Shown here: positions 18,322-27,058 of the stretch, one piece after another
Numbering within the stretch: position 1 is the stretch's first letter
How the letters are laid out: each line of letters opens with the position of its first letter
DNA from: an uncultured Alphaproteobacteria bacterium
GTDB lineage: Bacteria > Pseudomonadota > Alphaproteobacteria > Rhodobacterales > Rhodobacteraceae
Assembly (NCBI GenBank): GCA_902596605.1
Contig: CACJUU010000004.1
Span: forward strand, 1 to 64,000
Direction: 5' to 3'
Length of the DNA stretch: 64,000 bases
Translations under genes and position numbers: made by a program
Notes under the pieces: model-generated
Told to the model about the DNA's origin: nothing
The model's input: only the letters and a program-made list of their open reading frames with translations
Databases searched by the model: none

Positions 18322-19470
18322 TTGATTGATACAAAACAAATCCGGGAATCTGTAGCAACAATTTGCCAGACATATGGAGAAGAATATTGGCGTGGTTTAG
18401 ATAAGAAAAAAGAATACCCTACAGACTTTGTTAAGGAAATGACGAAAAGTGGTTTCTTAAATATACTTATTCCACAAGAATATGGTGGCGCTGGACTGGG
18501 ATTAAAAGAAGCATGTGTTGTTTTGGAAGAACTTAGTCTTCAAGGTGCACATGCTGGTGCGTGTCATGCTCAGATGTACGTTATGGGTACCCTTCTAAGA
18601 CATGGGTCGGATAAACAAAAAAAAGAATATCTTCCAAAATTATCGTCTGGTGAGCTAAGGCTTCAGAGCTTTGCCGTAACAGAGCCAAACTCAGGAACGG
18701 ACACAACTAGTATCAAAACCATGGCAAAAAAAACTAATGATGGCTGGATTATCAATGGGCAAAAAGTCTGGATTAGTCGAGTGGAACACTCTGACCTAAT
18801 GATCCTTCTTGCACGAACCAAACCACAAGGAGCTCTACCCAAAAAGACTGACGGATTTTCCGTTTTCCTTATTGATATTGAACAAGCTAAGGAAAGTGGC
18901 CTTAAAATAGTGAAGATTGACTCGATGATTAACCATCACTCCTGCGAATTATTTTTTGATGATGTTTTCATTCCGGATGAGAGCATAATTGGTGAAGAAG
19001 ACAAGGGCTTCCGAGCAATTATGGATGGGATGAATGCCGAAAGAATCCTTATAGCATCAGAGTGTATCGGAGATGGTAAATATTTTATAGAAAAGTCTGT
19101 TAACTACGCCAAAACTAGAAAAATTTTTAATAGAGAAATTGGCATGAACCAGGGAATTCAATTTCCAATCGCGGAGTGCTACTCACAAATCGAAGCCGCA
19201 TCACTTATGGTCGATAAAGCTGCTACGCTTTTCGACGAGGGTAAAAAATGTGGTGCAGAGGCTAATATGGCAAAAATGTTGGCGGCTGATGCTAGTTGGA
19301 AAGCAGGCACTACGGCTATGGAGACATTTGGTGGCTTTGGCTTTAGTAAAGAATACGACATTGAAAGAAAGTTCAGAGAAACGCGTCTTTATCAAACGGC
19401 TCCCGTATCGAGGAACTTAATACTTAGCTATATTGCTGAACATGTTTTAAATCTTCCAAGAAGCTTTTGA
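18322..19470 (+). CDS. Acyl-CoA dehydrogenase family protein
   Basis: FAD enzyme that introduces a double bond alpha-beta to a CoA thioester. The 382 residues show the three family parts: helical N-domain, middle domain with FAVTEPNSGTDT near residue 119 and WISR near residue 151, and C-domain with ETFGGFGF near residue 335. It starts at TTG 18322 behind ATAAGG. One base separates it from the CoA-transferase gene, so it probably oxidises the CoA ester that enzyme makes. Chain specificity cannot be read; a carnitine- or betaine-derived acyl-CoA is possible given the methylamine neighbours. Confidence 0.88.
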   Translation: MIDTKQIRESVATICQTYGEEYWRGLDKKKEYPTDFVKEMTKSGFLNILIPQEYGGAGLGLKEACVVLEELSLQGAHAGACHAQMYVMGTLLRHGSDKQKKEYLPKLSSGELRLQSFAVTEPNSGTDTTSIKTMAKKTNDGWIINGQKVWISRVEHSDLMILLARTKPQGALPKKTDGFSVFLIDIEQAKESGLKIVKIDSMINHHSCELFFDDVFIPDESIIGEEDKGFRAIMDGMNAERILIASECIGDGKYFIEKSVNYAKTRKIFNREIGMNQGIQFPIAECYSQIEAASLMVDKAATLFDEGKKCGAEANMAKMLAADASWKAGTTAMETFGGFGFSKEYDIERKFRETRLYQTAPVSRNLILSYIAEHVLNLPRSF

Positions 19471-19471
19471 A

Positions 19472-20602
19472 ATGAGTTTACCACTTGATGGAATATTAGT
19501 GGTATCTATGGAACAAGCTGTGGCTGGACCTTTTTGCTCTAATAGACTTAAACAATCAGGCGCCCGGGTTATTAAGATTGAGAGAAAGGGTGGTGGAGAT
19601 TTTGCTAGGGGTTATGACACAGCCGCTGAAGGAGAAAGCTCATATTTCATATGGCTGAATCAAGGTAAAGAAAGTATTGCTCTAGACCTAAAAACAAAGA
19701 GTGATAGACAAATATTTTTAAATATGATTGCTAAAGCAGATATTTTTATTCAGAATTTCTCTCCCTTAACTGTAACTAAATTGAGCATCGATAGCTCCAA
19801 TTTAAAATCTATTAACCCAAGACTTATCTGTTGCGATATATCTGGTTATGGAGAGGCTCCTGAAATGATGACAAAAAAATCCTATGATTTACTAATTCAA
19901 GCGGAAAGTGGCCTTATAGATGTCTCTGGATCACCAGAGGGACTTGGTAGGATAGGAGTCTCAATTTGCGATATTGGCGCGGGAATGGCAGCACATGCAG
20001 GCATTGTAGAATCTTTATTATTGAGAGAACGTTTTAATAAAGTTAAGGATGTTAAGATTTCCCTTTTTGATGTTGCTGCTGACTGGATGACAGTTCCATA
20101 TATTCACAGCAAATATGGAGGGGCTGCTCCCAAAAGGATTGGTCTAAAGCATCCTTCTATCGCACCTTATGGTGCTTTCCTGTGCTCGGAAAATACTAGC
20201 TTCATCATTTCAATTCAGAACGAATTGGAGTGGAAAAGATTTTGTATAGAGGTTCTTAAAACACCTTCCCTGGCAAAAGAAAATAAGTTTTCTAGCAATA
20301 CACTCAGAGTAAAAAACAGGGATCTATTAGATGAAACAATTCAGTCTATATTGTCTTCGCTTTCCGATGAAACTCTTAAAAATAGGCTTGAAGACGCGTC
20401 AATTGCGTATGGAAGATTAAATACTGTTAAGGATCTAGAAAGGCATTTGGCGTTGAAAAAAATAAGTGTAAGAAATTCACTAGATGACAGTTTAACTATT
20501 CCCTCTCCACCCCTAATTTGGGAGAATTCAGAAAAAAAAGCTCCTAAATTTAATCAACACAATGAACAATTGAGAAAAGAATTCAGTGACACAAAAAAAT
20601 AA
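19472..20602 (+). CDS. CaiB/BaiF-type (class III) CoA-transferase
   Basis: Moves CoA between acyl-CoA and a free acid. The 376 residues carry the family N-terminus (VVSMEQAVAGPFCSNRLKQSGA), the LDLK segment near residue 71 and SYDLLIQAESGL (near residue 138), whose Asp is the expected catalytic residue. It is tightly coupled with the acyl-CoA dehydrogenase upstream and overlaps the kinase downstream by 17 bp. The pair looks like activation then oxidation of a carboxylic acid; the substrate is not identifiable here. Confidence 0.87.
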   Translation: MSLPLDGILVVSMEQAVAGPFCSNRLKQSGARVIKIERKGGGDFARGYDTAAEGESSYFIWLNQGKESIALDLKTKSDRQIFLNMIAKADIFIQNFSPLTVTKLSIDSSNLKSINPRLICCDISGYGEAPEMMTKKSYDLLIQAESGLIDVSGSPEGLGRIGVSICDIGAGMAAHAGIVESLLLRERFNKVKDVKISLFDVAADWMTVPYIHSKYGGAAPKRIGLKHPSIAPYGAFLCSENTSFIISIQNELEWKRFCIEVLKTPSLAKENKFSSNTLRVKNRDLLDETIQSILSSLSDETLKNRLEDASIAYGRLNTVKDLERHLALKKISVRNSLDDSLTIPSPPLIWENSEKKAPKFNQHNEQLRKEFSDTKK

Positions 20603-21518
20603 ACATGTTTTTGTTTTTGGAATTTTCGCGGTGGATTTATCTTTCTATGTTGATAAGAAAGTAAAACCTGGAGAAACCATTATTGCAAAAAGTTCGAACA
20701 TAGGCCCTGGCGGCAAAGCCTCAAATCAAGCAATATCAGCAAGAAAACTTGGAGCACCCACCACATTAATTACTCGATTAGGGAATGATAATTTTAATAG
20801 ATATGCAAATGATATTTGGAGAAAAGAGAAGCTATTTACGAGTACAAAAATTGACAAAAATTTGCCCACCGGTATCGCAGGAATATTTATTGATAATAAA
20901 ACTGGTGAAAATAGTGTAATTGTTGATCCCGGAGCATCAGCCCAACTGAGTGTAGATGACTTTTATTCGCAAAAATCTAAAATGAAAAAAGGCGACATCT
21001 TTTTAACTCAATTTGAACAATCATCTGATACTACATTTTCAGTGTTAAAAGAGGCTAGGGAATTGGGCATGCTTACCATTTTCAACCCAGCGCCCTTCGG
21101 AATTATTAGGAAAAAGGCTTACCAGTTTTGTGAAATTATTACTCCTAATGAAACAGAAGCTGAACAAATTACAAATATCCCTCTCAAAGGAAAAAGAGAC
21201 GTTGAAAGAGCTATAAATAAAATTCGAGACCTTGGAGTTGAAAAAGTGATTATTACACTTGGAAAAAAGGGAGCAGCATTTTTTGATGGACAAAGAATTT
21301 CGTTTTGCCCTGGCAATAAGTTTGGAAAAGTAATTGATACGACAGGTGCTGGCGATTGTTTCAATGGTGCTCTAGCAAGCGCTTTGTCTTTTGGAAAAGA
21401 TTTGAGGCAATCAGTAGAATTTTCTTGTGCTGCAGCAGGCCTTAGCGTTTTAAAGAAGGGTACTGCTCAGTCAAGTCCGACTAGAGTTGAGCTAAACAAA
21501 GTTCTAAAGGCTACTTAA
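20586..21518 (+). CDS. PfkB-family sugar kinase, ribokinase-like
   Basis: A 310-residue PfkB kinase. It has the N-terminal glycine motif GPGGKASNQAISARKLGA (near residues 40-57) and the C-terminal DTTGAGDCFNGALASAL, whose Asp is the catalytic base and whose GAGD forms the anion hole. This arrangement matches ribokinase. The start is GTG 20586, inside the end of the CoA-transferase gene. Its stop overlaps the convergent ThDP enzyme gene by 8 bp. Why a sugar kinase sits in this operon is unclear; ribose from purine nucleosides is one possibility. Confidence 0.85.
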   Translation: MTQKNKHVFVFGIFAVDLSFYVDKKVKPGETIIAKSSNIGPGGKASNQAISARKLGAPTTLITRLGNDNFNRYANDIWRKEKLFTSTKIDKNLPTGIAGIFIDNKTGENSVIVDPGASAQLSVDDFYSQKSKMKKGDIFLTQFEQSSDTTFSVLKEARELGMLTIFNPAPFGIIRKKAYQFCEIITPNETEAEQITNIPLKGKRDVERAINKIRDLGVEKVIITLGKKGAAFFDGQRISFCPGNKFGKVIDTTGAGDCFNGALASALSFGKDLRQSVEFSCAAAGLSVLKKGTAQSSPTRVELNKVLKAT

Positions 21519-23148
21519 GGTTATACCTATGGGATAATTGATTAATGGAAATTGGTATTTCAATGACACTCACTTTTTTGGACTTAAGCGCCTTGACAAA
21601 AATTTGAGAAAAATCTTCCACTCCCTTTACTCTATAGGCATCAGCACCCATCGCTTTACATAGCTTAACAAAGTCAGGGTTTTTCAAATCTGTAGCAATT
21701 TTTCGCCCAGGATAATCTCTCTCCTGATGCATTCTTATTGTTGCATAACTGCTGTTATTTATGAGCAATATAATTATTTTTGCATTATAGTGAACTGCAG
21801 TAGAGATTTCCTGGCTAGACATCATAAAACCTCCATCACCAACACAACAGAGGACAGCTTTTTCTGGATTTGACAGGGCTGAAGAGACCGCTGCTGGAAT
21901 AGCATATCCCATAGAACCACAGGTAGAGGCTATCTGCCTTCGGTTTTTTCCGAAGCTTAAAAACCTTTGTGGCCAAGCTGCGTTGTTTCCAGCATCAAGG
22001 GTTATAATAGAATTTGTGGGAAATTTCTTTTCAACTATTTCAAAAATTTCACTTAGATTATTAAGATTTCTACTTTTTTGTGGTTTAGAATCCTCTAAGT
22101 AGTTTTTGTTTAACTCATTTCTCCATTGTTTCCATCGATTGGAATTATCCAGAGTGAGTTCTTCTAGCTTATCGCAGCACTCATTTACTCCAACGTTTAT
22201 GCATACATTAGCGTTAAAAACTTTATTCAACTCATTTGCGTCTACATGGATATGTATTATATTTTTTGAAATATCTTGAGGATTTATAATGCTATATCCT
22301 TGAGTTGTCATTTCACCTAGCCTAGCTCCTAACACAATAATTAGGTCACTGGTTTTGGTGCTGTCTATAAGCTTTGGAGATACCGATGTACCAAAGCTTC
22401 CTACAAAATTCTCATTTTTATGGTCAAATAAATCCTGTCTGCGAAAAGATGTTGCTACTGGAATATTATTTTCATTTATAAAATGGTGAAATTTAGAACA
22501 CGACTTTTTTGTCCAACCCGAGCCACCAATTATAAAAAGAGGTTTTTTTGATTTCTTAAATTTTTCAATTAACGCACTAAATCCCTTTGAAGGCATTTCA
22601 CTTTTAATAACTGGACTTAAAATAGGAATTTTAACTTTTGAGATTTGAGAAAGCATATCTTCTGGGGTAACTAATACCACTGGTCCGGGCCTTCCGGAAT
22701 TGGCCAGACTAAATGCCCTATTCATGTACTCCGGAACCCTATCTGGGTCATTAATTTCTCCTACCCACTTAGATATTGGGCCAAAAAAGTTCTTGAAATC
22801 CACTTCTTGAAATGCCTCTCTATCTCTCACATTTCTTGCAACATCCCCTACTATTAATATCATTGGTGTACTGTCCTGATGAGCAATATGTACACCTACA
22901 GAGGCATGACAGGCTCCAGGCCCTCTTGTGACCAAGGCAACACCTGGTTCTCCGGTAAGTTTACCGTAGCTCTCGGCCATATTAGATGCCCCAGCTTCGT
23001 GGCGTGCATTAATAACTTTTATACTTTTCTTTTTATCAAAAAGAGCGTCCAAAGCTCCCAAATAGCTTTCGCCTGGAACACAAAACACTTTCCTAACTTG
23101 ATTTCTATCAAGGCACTCTGCGATTAATTGGCCGCCTGTTTTTGGCAT
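21511..23148 (-). CDS. Thiamine-diphosphate-dependent enzyme, acetolactate-synthase-like
   Basis: 545 residues with the three-domain layout of IlvB-type enzymes. The N-terminal domain has FCVPGESYLGALDAL and RHEAGASNMAESYG, which carries the activating Glu of ThDP. The C-terminal domain has the GDGGFMMSSQE motif near residue 430 that binds Mg-ThDP. ATG 23148 fits the family start; a GTG 9 bp earlier is in frame. There is no small regulatory subunit nearby, and the gene is not with ilv genes, so a catabolic 2-oxoacid carboligase or decarboxylase is as likely as acetolactate synthase. Confidence 0.8.
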   Translation of the reverse strand: MPKTGGQLIAECLDRNQVRKVFCVPGESYLGALDALFDKKKSIKVINARHEAGASNMAESYGKLTGEPGVALVTRGPGACHASVGVHIAHQDSTPMILIVGDVARNVRDREAFQEVDFKNFFGPISKWVGEINDPDRVPEYMNRAFSLANSGRPGPVVLVTPEDMLSQISKVKIPILSPVIKSEMPSKGFSALIEKFKKSKKPLFIIGGSGWTKKSCSKFHHFINENNIPVATSFRRQDLFDHKNENFVGSFGTSVSPKLIDSTKTSDLIIVLGARLGEMTTQGYSIINPQDISKNIIHIHVDANELNKVFNANVCINVGVNECCDKLEELTLDNSNRWKQWRNELNKNYLEDSKPQKSRNLNNLSEIFEIVEKKFPTNSIITLDAGNNAAWPQRFLSFGKNRRQIASTCGSMGYAIPAAVSSALSNPEKAVLCCVGDGGFMMSSQEISTAVHYNAKIIILLINNSSYATIRMHQERDYPGRKIATDLKNPDFVKLCKAMGADAYRVKGVEDFSQIFVKALKSKKVSVIEIPISINQLSHRYNLK

Positions 23149-23181
23149 TTTTACCACAAATAATTAAAGCCCAGTACTAAA

Positions 23182-23838
23182 CTATTCTTTTGGTTCAGGC
23201 AACGGCTTTAATTTGTTAAGTTCAGGCAATAGAAGTCGTTCCTCCTCATTTTTTGGCTCGAAATAGCTGCCTAAAATAGTTTTTCTTTTCTTGAGAGCAT
23301 GGAGCTTTACTAGCTTAACATATTTGTCGTATACAGCATCTACCTTGTTCCTCGAGTTGTTCATAGTAACGCCATCTATAAATTCATTTTCCAGTGCTGC
23401 TTTTAGTCTCTGCGAAGTGTTTCCTCTAATCTTAGTCAAACTGCTTATTGCAGATCGGCTCATACCAGCTACTTGGTCTTCCATAGCTGTTAGATCGTCA
23501 AGAGTTGGCTTTGGCACGGTAACTGTAATTAGTTGTTGTTGCACGTCTGATTTTACATTCTTAAATCCATGCTCTTTAATCTCAGCAACAATCAACGGAA
23601 TATGTTCTCTACTAAATACAAGGAGTTCCAATGTTCTAGGCGCTTTTCCAGCGTAAATTTTGCTCAAATCAGCTACACGTCTAGGTTTTTTCTCAATCAT
23701 TACCTTCAAACCAAAGAGCGCATTCTTAAACCCTTCGCTAGAACCAACATCTTTAATTAAAGTACCAAAACTAATAATGTAATTCTCCATATTCGCTAAT
23801 GCTTCTGCGGAATAGGAGTCTTCAAATACTTCAGCCAT
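23182..23838 (-). CDS. Divergent ribosome-recycling-factor-like protein
   Basis: A 218-residue protein that I match to the RRF fold by eye. RTLELLVF (residues 68-75) aligns with RTLKINVF of E. coli RRF, VPKPTLDDL with its VPLPPLTEE, and residues 135-178 align without gaps to the RRF helix around VRRDANDKVKALL. Arg138 falls on the essential RRF Arg132, while the position of Arg129 is Thr. It has a different N-terminal helix and a 28-residue C-terminal extension rich in Glu, Leu and Pro. It is outside the usual tsf-pyrH-frr neighbourhood. GGGGGAAG precedes ATG 23838. It could bind ribosomes, but function is inference. Confidence 0.55.
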   Translation of the reverse strand: MAEVFEDSYSAEALANMENYIISFGTLIKDVGSSEGFKNALFGLKVMIEKKPRRVADLSKIYAGKAPRTLELLVFSREHIPLIVAEIKEHGFKNVKSDVQQQLITVTVPKPTLDDLTAMEDQVAGMSRSAISSLTKIRGNTSQRLKAALENEFIDGVTMNNSRNKVDAVYDKYVKLVKLHALKKRKTILGSYFEPKNEEERLLLPELNKLKPLPEPKE

Positions 23839-24000
23839 TTCTTCCCCCTTTTTTGAATAATTCTTTTATAATCCAAAAAAATTAAGCTCTTCCAAATTCT
23901 ATGATACACTATTAGTACATAAAATTCAAAACTTCTAAACTAATAGATATAAGTGTCGATTTAATATCAACCAATATTTTAAAGAGAGTAATAAAAAATA

Positions 24001-24360
24001 ATGAAAAAATTGATGCTTTTATTCGCCCTTTTTGTGTTTCCTTCTATCTCTCTAGCCGAGGGTCGCATGTATGAAAATAAGAAAGAACCACACTGTACGC
24101 TGTGGGACACGATGAGGCTTAAGTGGCCACAAACAATAATGGGAAGAGAAAAAATTAAGTGTCGTAGAAGAGCAGCGCTGTCAAACACGGCTCCGGTCAC
24201 GTGTAGGTATAAAAGCTGGAAATGGAATGATGATGATCCAACTCAGAGAATGTGTACTTATGTGAAAGCTGGGTCCAGAATGGACCCACCCGAGGTAACT
24301 ATTGTGATTGAAAATAAAGGCGCTTGTCCTAGGGAATATAAATGTGCTCGTAACAAATAA
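24001..24360 (+). CDS. Small secreted cysteine-rich protein, unknown
   Basis: 119 residues. The first 19-20 form a Sec signal peptide (MKK, hydrophobic core, SLAEG cleavage). The mature part is basic, tryptophan-containing and holds six cysteines (HCTLW, IKCRR, VTCRY, RMCTY, GACPR, YKCAR), enough for three disulfides in the periplasm. GAGAG lies about 12 bp upstream of the ATG. It diverges from the RRF-like gene. No family recognised; an even cysteine count in a small exported protein suggests a folded periplasmic binding or inhibitor-type protein. Confidence 0.65.
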   Translation: MKKLMLLFALFVFPSISLAEGRMYENKKEPHCTLWDTMRLKWPQTIMGREKIKCRRRAALSNTAPVTCRYKSWKWNDDDPTQRMCTYVKAGSRMDPPEVTIVIENKGACPREYKCARNK

Positions 24361-24427
24361 TCGTTTTTTATAATCCTTTCGCAAAAATATTGGTTTTTTA
24401 ACGACTTTTTAGATTATTATCAGCAAC

Positions 24428-25432
24428 ATGAAGAAGACAAATTCAACATACCCAAATGAAGTGATTTTTGTAAGACAGCAGAATTCATTTAATCTGCCAA
24501 AAGAAGAAACAGAGTACATAGTAGAAAAAAGAAACGATTTTGATGAAATAGAAAAGCTTGTAAAATTTTTTCCAGTTAAAGATGGCACTATTGAACTTAA
24601 AATTGTATCGCCAGAATACTCTAAGTCATACAAACATGGTGATATCTATAGCATAAGCAAAAAAAAATCTGCTGGATTTAGTGAAGTCGAGCAAATTGTT
24701 GGCACAGGTATAATTCTAAATAATATTTACAAAAAAAATAAAGATTCCTTTTCAATACTCGGTTCAAGAGAATATTCGGATAAGATAAATGTCGCCATCC
24801 ATTGTTTAAAAAGAGCTAGCAAACAAATATCTAGCAAAGAAAAATCAGTTCTTGGAAGTTATACTCAGGGAGATTTAAACCTTGATGATTTGAGGGGTAG
24901 CGGTTTTTTTTCTCTATCTTGTGGCAAAGCAAGCGACAATCTAGATTATAACTTTGGGGAAGAATTTTATTTAGAGGTATATCTAGACGATGACACCTTT
25001 AGAGATCTACTTAGCAAGATTTATCATACTGAGTTTGAGGCTATTATTGTTAGATGTAACCTAGGTAATTTAAAAGGTGTATATGCGGAAAAACCCACTG
25101 GAATATATACGGAAAATGGGTTTATAACTGATGGCCAGGCCTACAAACTGCTATATGAAAAAGCGGACGTCTCCAATTATTCAGAGATGCCTGATTACTT
25201 TGGATCTGTAGGCTCCATTTCAAAAGGCAACCCATTTATAGTCGACGTATACTATGCAAGTAAAGACTTAAAAAAACCCAAACCGAATAAAGCTAAGCAA
25301 ACTCTCAGAGAACATAAGCAAACTTTAGAAACGCTAAAGTTTATTGGCTCTAATAATAAAGTGAATATCATAGTATTATATATTCTGATGTTTTCGACGC
25401 TCTTATATCTCGCTGTTCAGTTTTTTGAATGA
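24428..25432 (+). CDS. Hypothetical protein with C-terminal membrane anchor
   Basis: 334 residues, not recognised. Residues 1 to about 305 are soluble and polar, with recurring hydrophobic-acidic segments; the last 20 or so (NIIVLYILMFSTLLYLAVQF) form a single transmembrane helix, ending almost at the C-terminus, so the protein looks tail-anchored with its body in the cytoplasm. A basic Lys/Pro-rich linker precedes the helix. It overlaps the convergent fbpB gene by 16 bp. No clear catalytic motif. Confidence 0.65.
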   Translation: MKKTNSTYPNEVIFVRQQNSFNLPKEETEYIVEKRNDFDEIEKLVKFFPVKDGTIELKIVSPEYSKSYKHGDIYSISKKKSAGFSEVEQIVGTGIILNNIYKKNKDSFSILGSREYSDKINVAIHCLKRASKQISSKEKSVLGSYTQGDLNLDDLRGSGFFSLSCGKASDNLDYNFGEEFYLEVYLDDDTFRDLLSKIYHTEFEAIIVRCNLGNLKGVYAEKPTGIYTENGFITDGQAYKLLYEKADVSNYSEMPDYFGSVGSISKGNPFIVDVYYASKDLKKPKPNKAKQTLREHKQTLETLKFIGSNNKVNIIVLYILMFSTLLYLAVQFFE

Positions 25433-26949
25433 AAGAAGCTATTTAATTGATTTTGAAGTAACAAAATTGGAATAAGTCCGGTAATTATAATGAAGAATGC
25501 TGGCAATGATGCTTCCACCATTAACTCGTCATGTGCGAACTGGTATGTATAAGTTGCGAGTGTTTCAAAGTTAAAAGGTCTTAGTATCAATGTCATTGGC
25601 AGCTCTTTAACTATATCTACAAAAGTCAAAATCGAAGCGGCTATGATTGATGTTCTTATAAGAGGAAGAGTAATTTTATATGATGTCAATATAGCGGAAT
25701 AACCCAAACTTTTTGACGCATCAAATAAATTTGAGGGGATTCTAGAGTATCCTGAAATCACTCCCCCATAGGGAATAGCATAAAACCTTACTGTCAATGC
25801 GAATATAACTCCATATATCGTTCCTCCTAAAAAGACTATATTTCCGGTAAAATTATCTAAAAACCCAAAAAAAATAACTACACCTATAGCGAGCATTGTT
25901 CCGGGCAGAGCATATCCCGTAGCTGCAATGTTATAGATAATAACTAAGGCACGATTTTTAGAAAAATACGCGCTGGAAGCTGAGAAAAAAGCAAGCAAAA
26001 TAATTATTAATGTGGCAGTAAAACCTATAAAAATGGTATTTAGCACTACAGGGAAAATCGCAAAAAAAGTATCAGGTTTTAGCCCCATAAAAACGTTATT
26101 AATCAATATAATTATTGGAACTATAAAACCAAATGAAATTGGCACTAGACAAAAGCAAATTGCGAATAGTGCTTTTTTCAAACTCAACTCTTTTGGTGAA
26201 ATATTGTTTAGTCTCTTAGAGGTATCATTATATTTTTGGCTAGATCTTGCCTTTCTTTCTAGAAAAAGCAAGATGATTATAAAAACAAAGGTAACTATCG
26301 CTATTTGGGATGCTGCAGATATACTGTTCATCCCAATCCAAACATTAAACATTCCCAGAGTGAGCGTTTGAACAGAGAAATATTCAACTGTTCCAAAATC
26401 TGACAGTACTTCCATTGCAACAAGCGCAAGACCAGCCACAATATATGGCCTACATAAAGGCAGGCCAACTGCCAAAAATTTATTTCGACCATAAAGCCTT
26501 GCAGTCTCATACAAGCTTCTAGGAGAGTTTTTGAAGCCTGTTCGTGCTAAGATATATACATAAGGATAGAGTACAAACCCCATAACAAAAATAGCACCCA
26601 TTACCGATCTTATTTCAGGAAAATAATAGTCAGCTGCTGAGTTAAAACCAAAGATGTTTCTTATAAGTCCTTGTACAGGACCTGCGTACTCTAAGAAATC
26701 GGTATAGACATAAGCAATAATATAGGCCGGACAAGCTAGAGGTAGTATTAAAGCCCACTCTATTACTTTTTTACCAAAAAAAGAGTAATAAGTAACAATC
26801 CAGGCCGTTGAAATACCTAAACCAGCTGCAAGAGTTAGTACTCCTATGAATAGCAATGAAGTATTCACCAAGTATATAGGCAAAACAGTGTTTACAAGGT
26901 GGACCCACAGATCTTGGTTACTTTCGAAAGCTGTGAGAACTAAACTCAA
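25417..26949 (-). CDS. fbpB: Iron(III) ABC transporter permease, two fused permease domains
   Basis: Inner-membrane permease of a ferric-iron importer (FbpB/AfuB/SfuB type), about 510 residues with two BPD-transport domains and some 11-12 hydrophobic helices. The EAA-like loops include ETARLYGRNKFLAVGLPL near residue 150 and DASKSLGYSAILTSYKITLP in the second half. The first usable canonical start is TTG 26949, but the same frame stays open upstream to 27060 and encodes the hydrophobic AVFLSILLIGPILS that the first helix needs, with only CTG 27000 or ATT 27057 as starts there. It lies directly downstream of fbpA. The ATPase FbpC is not in the window. Confidence 0.85.
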   Translation of the reverse strand: MSLVLTAFESNQDLWVHLVNTVLPIYLVNTSLLFIGVLTLAAGLGISTAWIVTYYSFFGKKVIEWALILPLACPAYIIAYVYTDFLEYAGPVQGLIRNIFGFNSAADYYFPEIRSVMGAIFVMGFVLYPYVYILARTGFKNSPRSLYETARLYGRNKFLAVGLPLCRPYIVAGLALVAMEVLSDFGTVEYFSVQTLTLGMFNVWIGMNSISAASQIAIVTFVFIIILLFLERKARSSQKYNDTSKRLNNISPKELSLKKALFAICFCLVPISFGFIVPIIILINNVFMGLKPDTFFAIFPVVLNTIFIGFTATLIIILLAFFSASSAYFSKNRALVIIYNIAATGYALPGTMLAIGVVIFFGFLDNFTGNIVFLGGTIYGVIFALTVRFYAIPYGGVISGYSRIPSNLFDASKSLGYSAILTSYKITLPLIRTSIIAASILTFVDIVKELPMTLILRPFNFETLATYTYQFAHDELMVEASLPAFFIIITGLIPILLLQNQLNSFFHSKN

Positions 26950-27058
26950 TATGGGACCAATTAAAAGGATAGATAGAAAAACTGCGGGAGAATTTCTCAG
27001 TATACCTTTATTTATAGCCCATAAGTTAGGTTGAAATATTACAGAATTACTTAAAATT

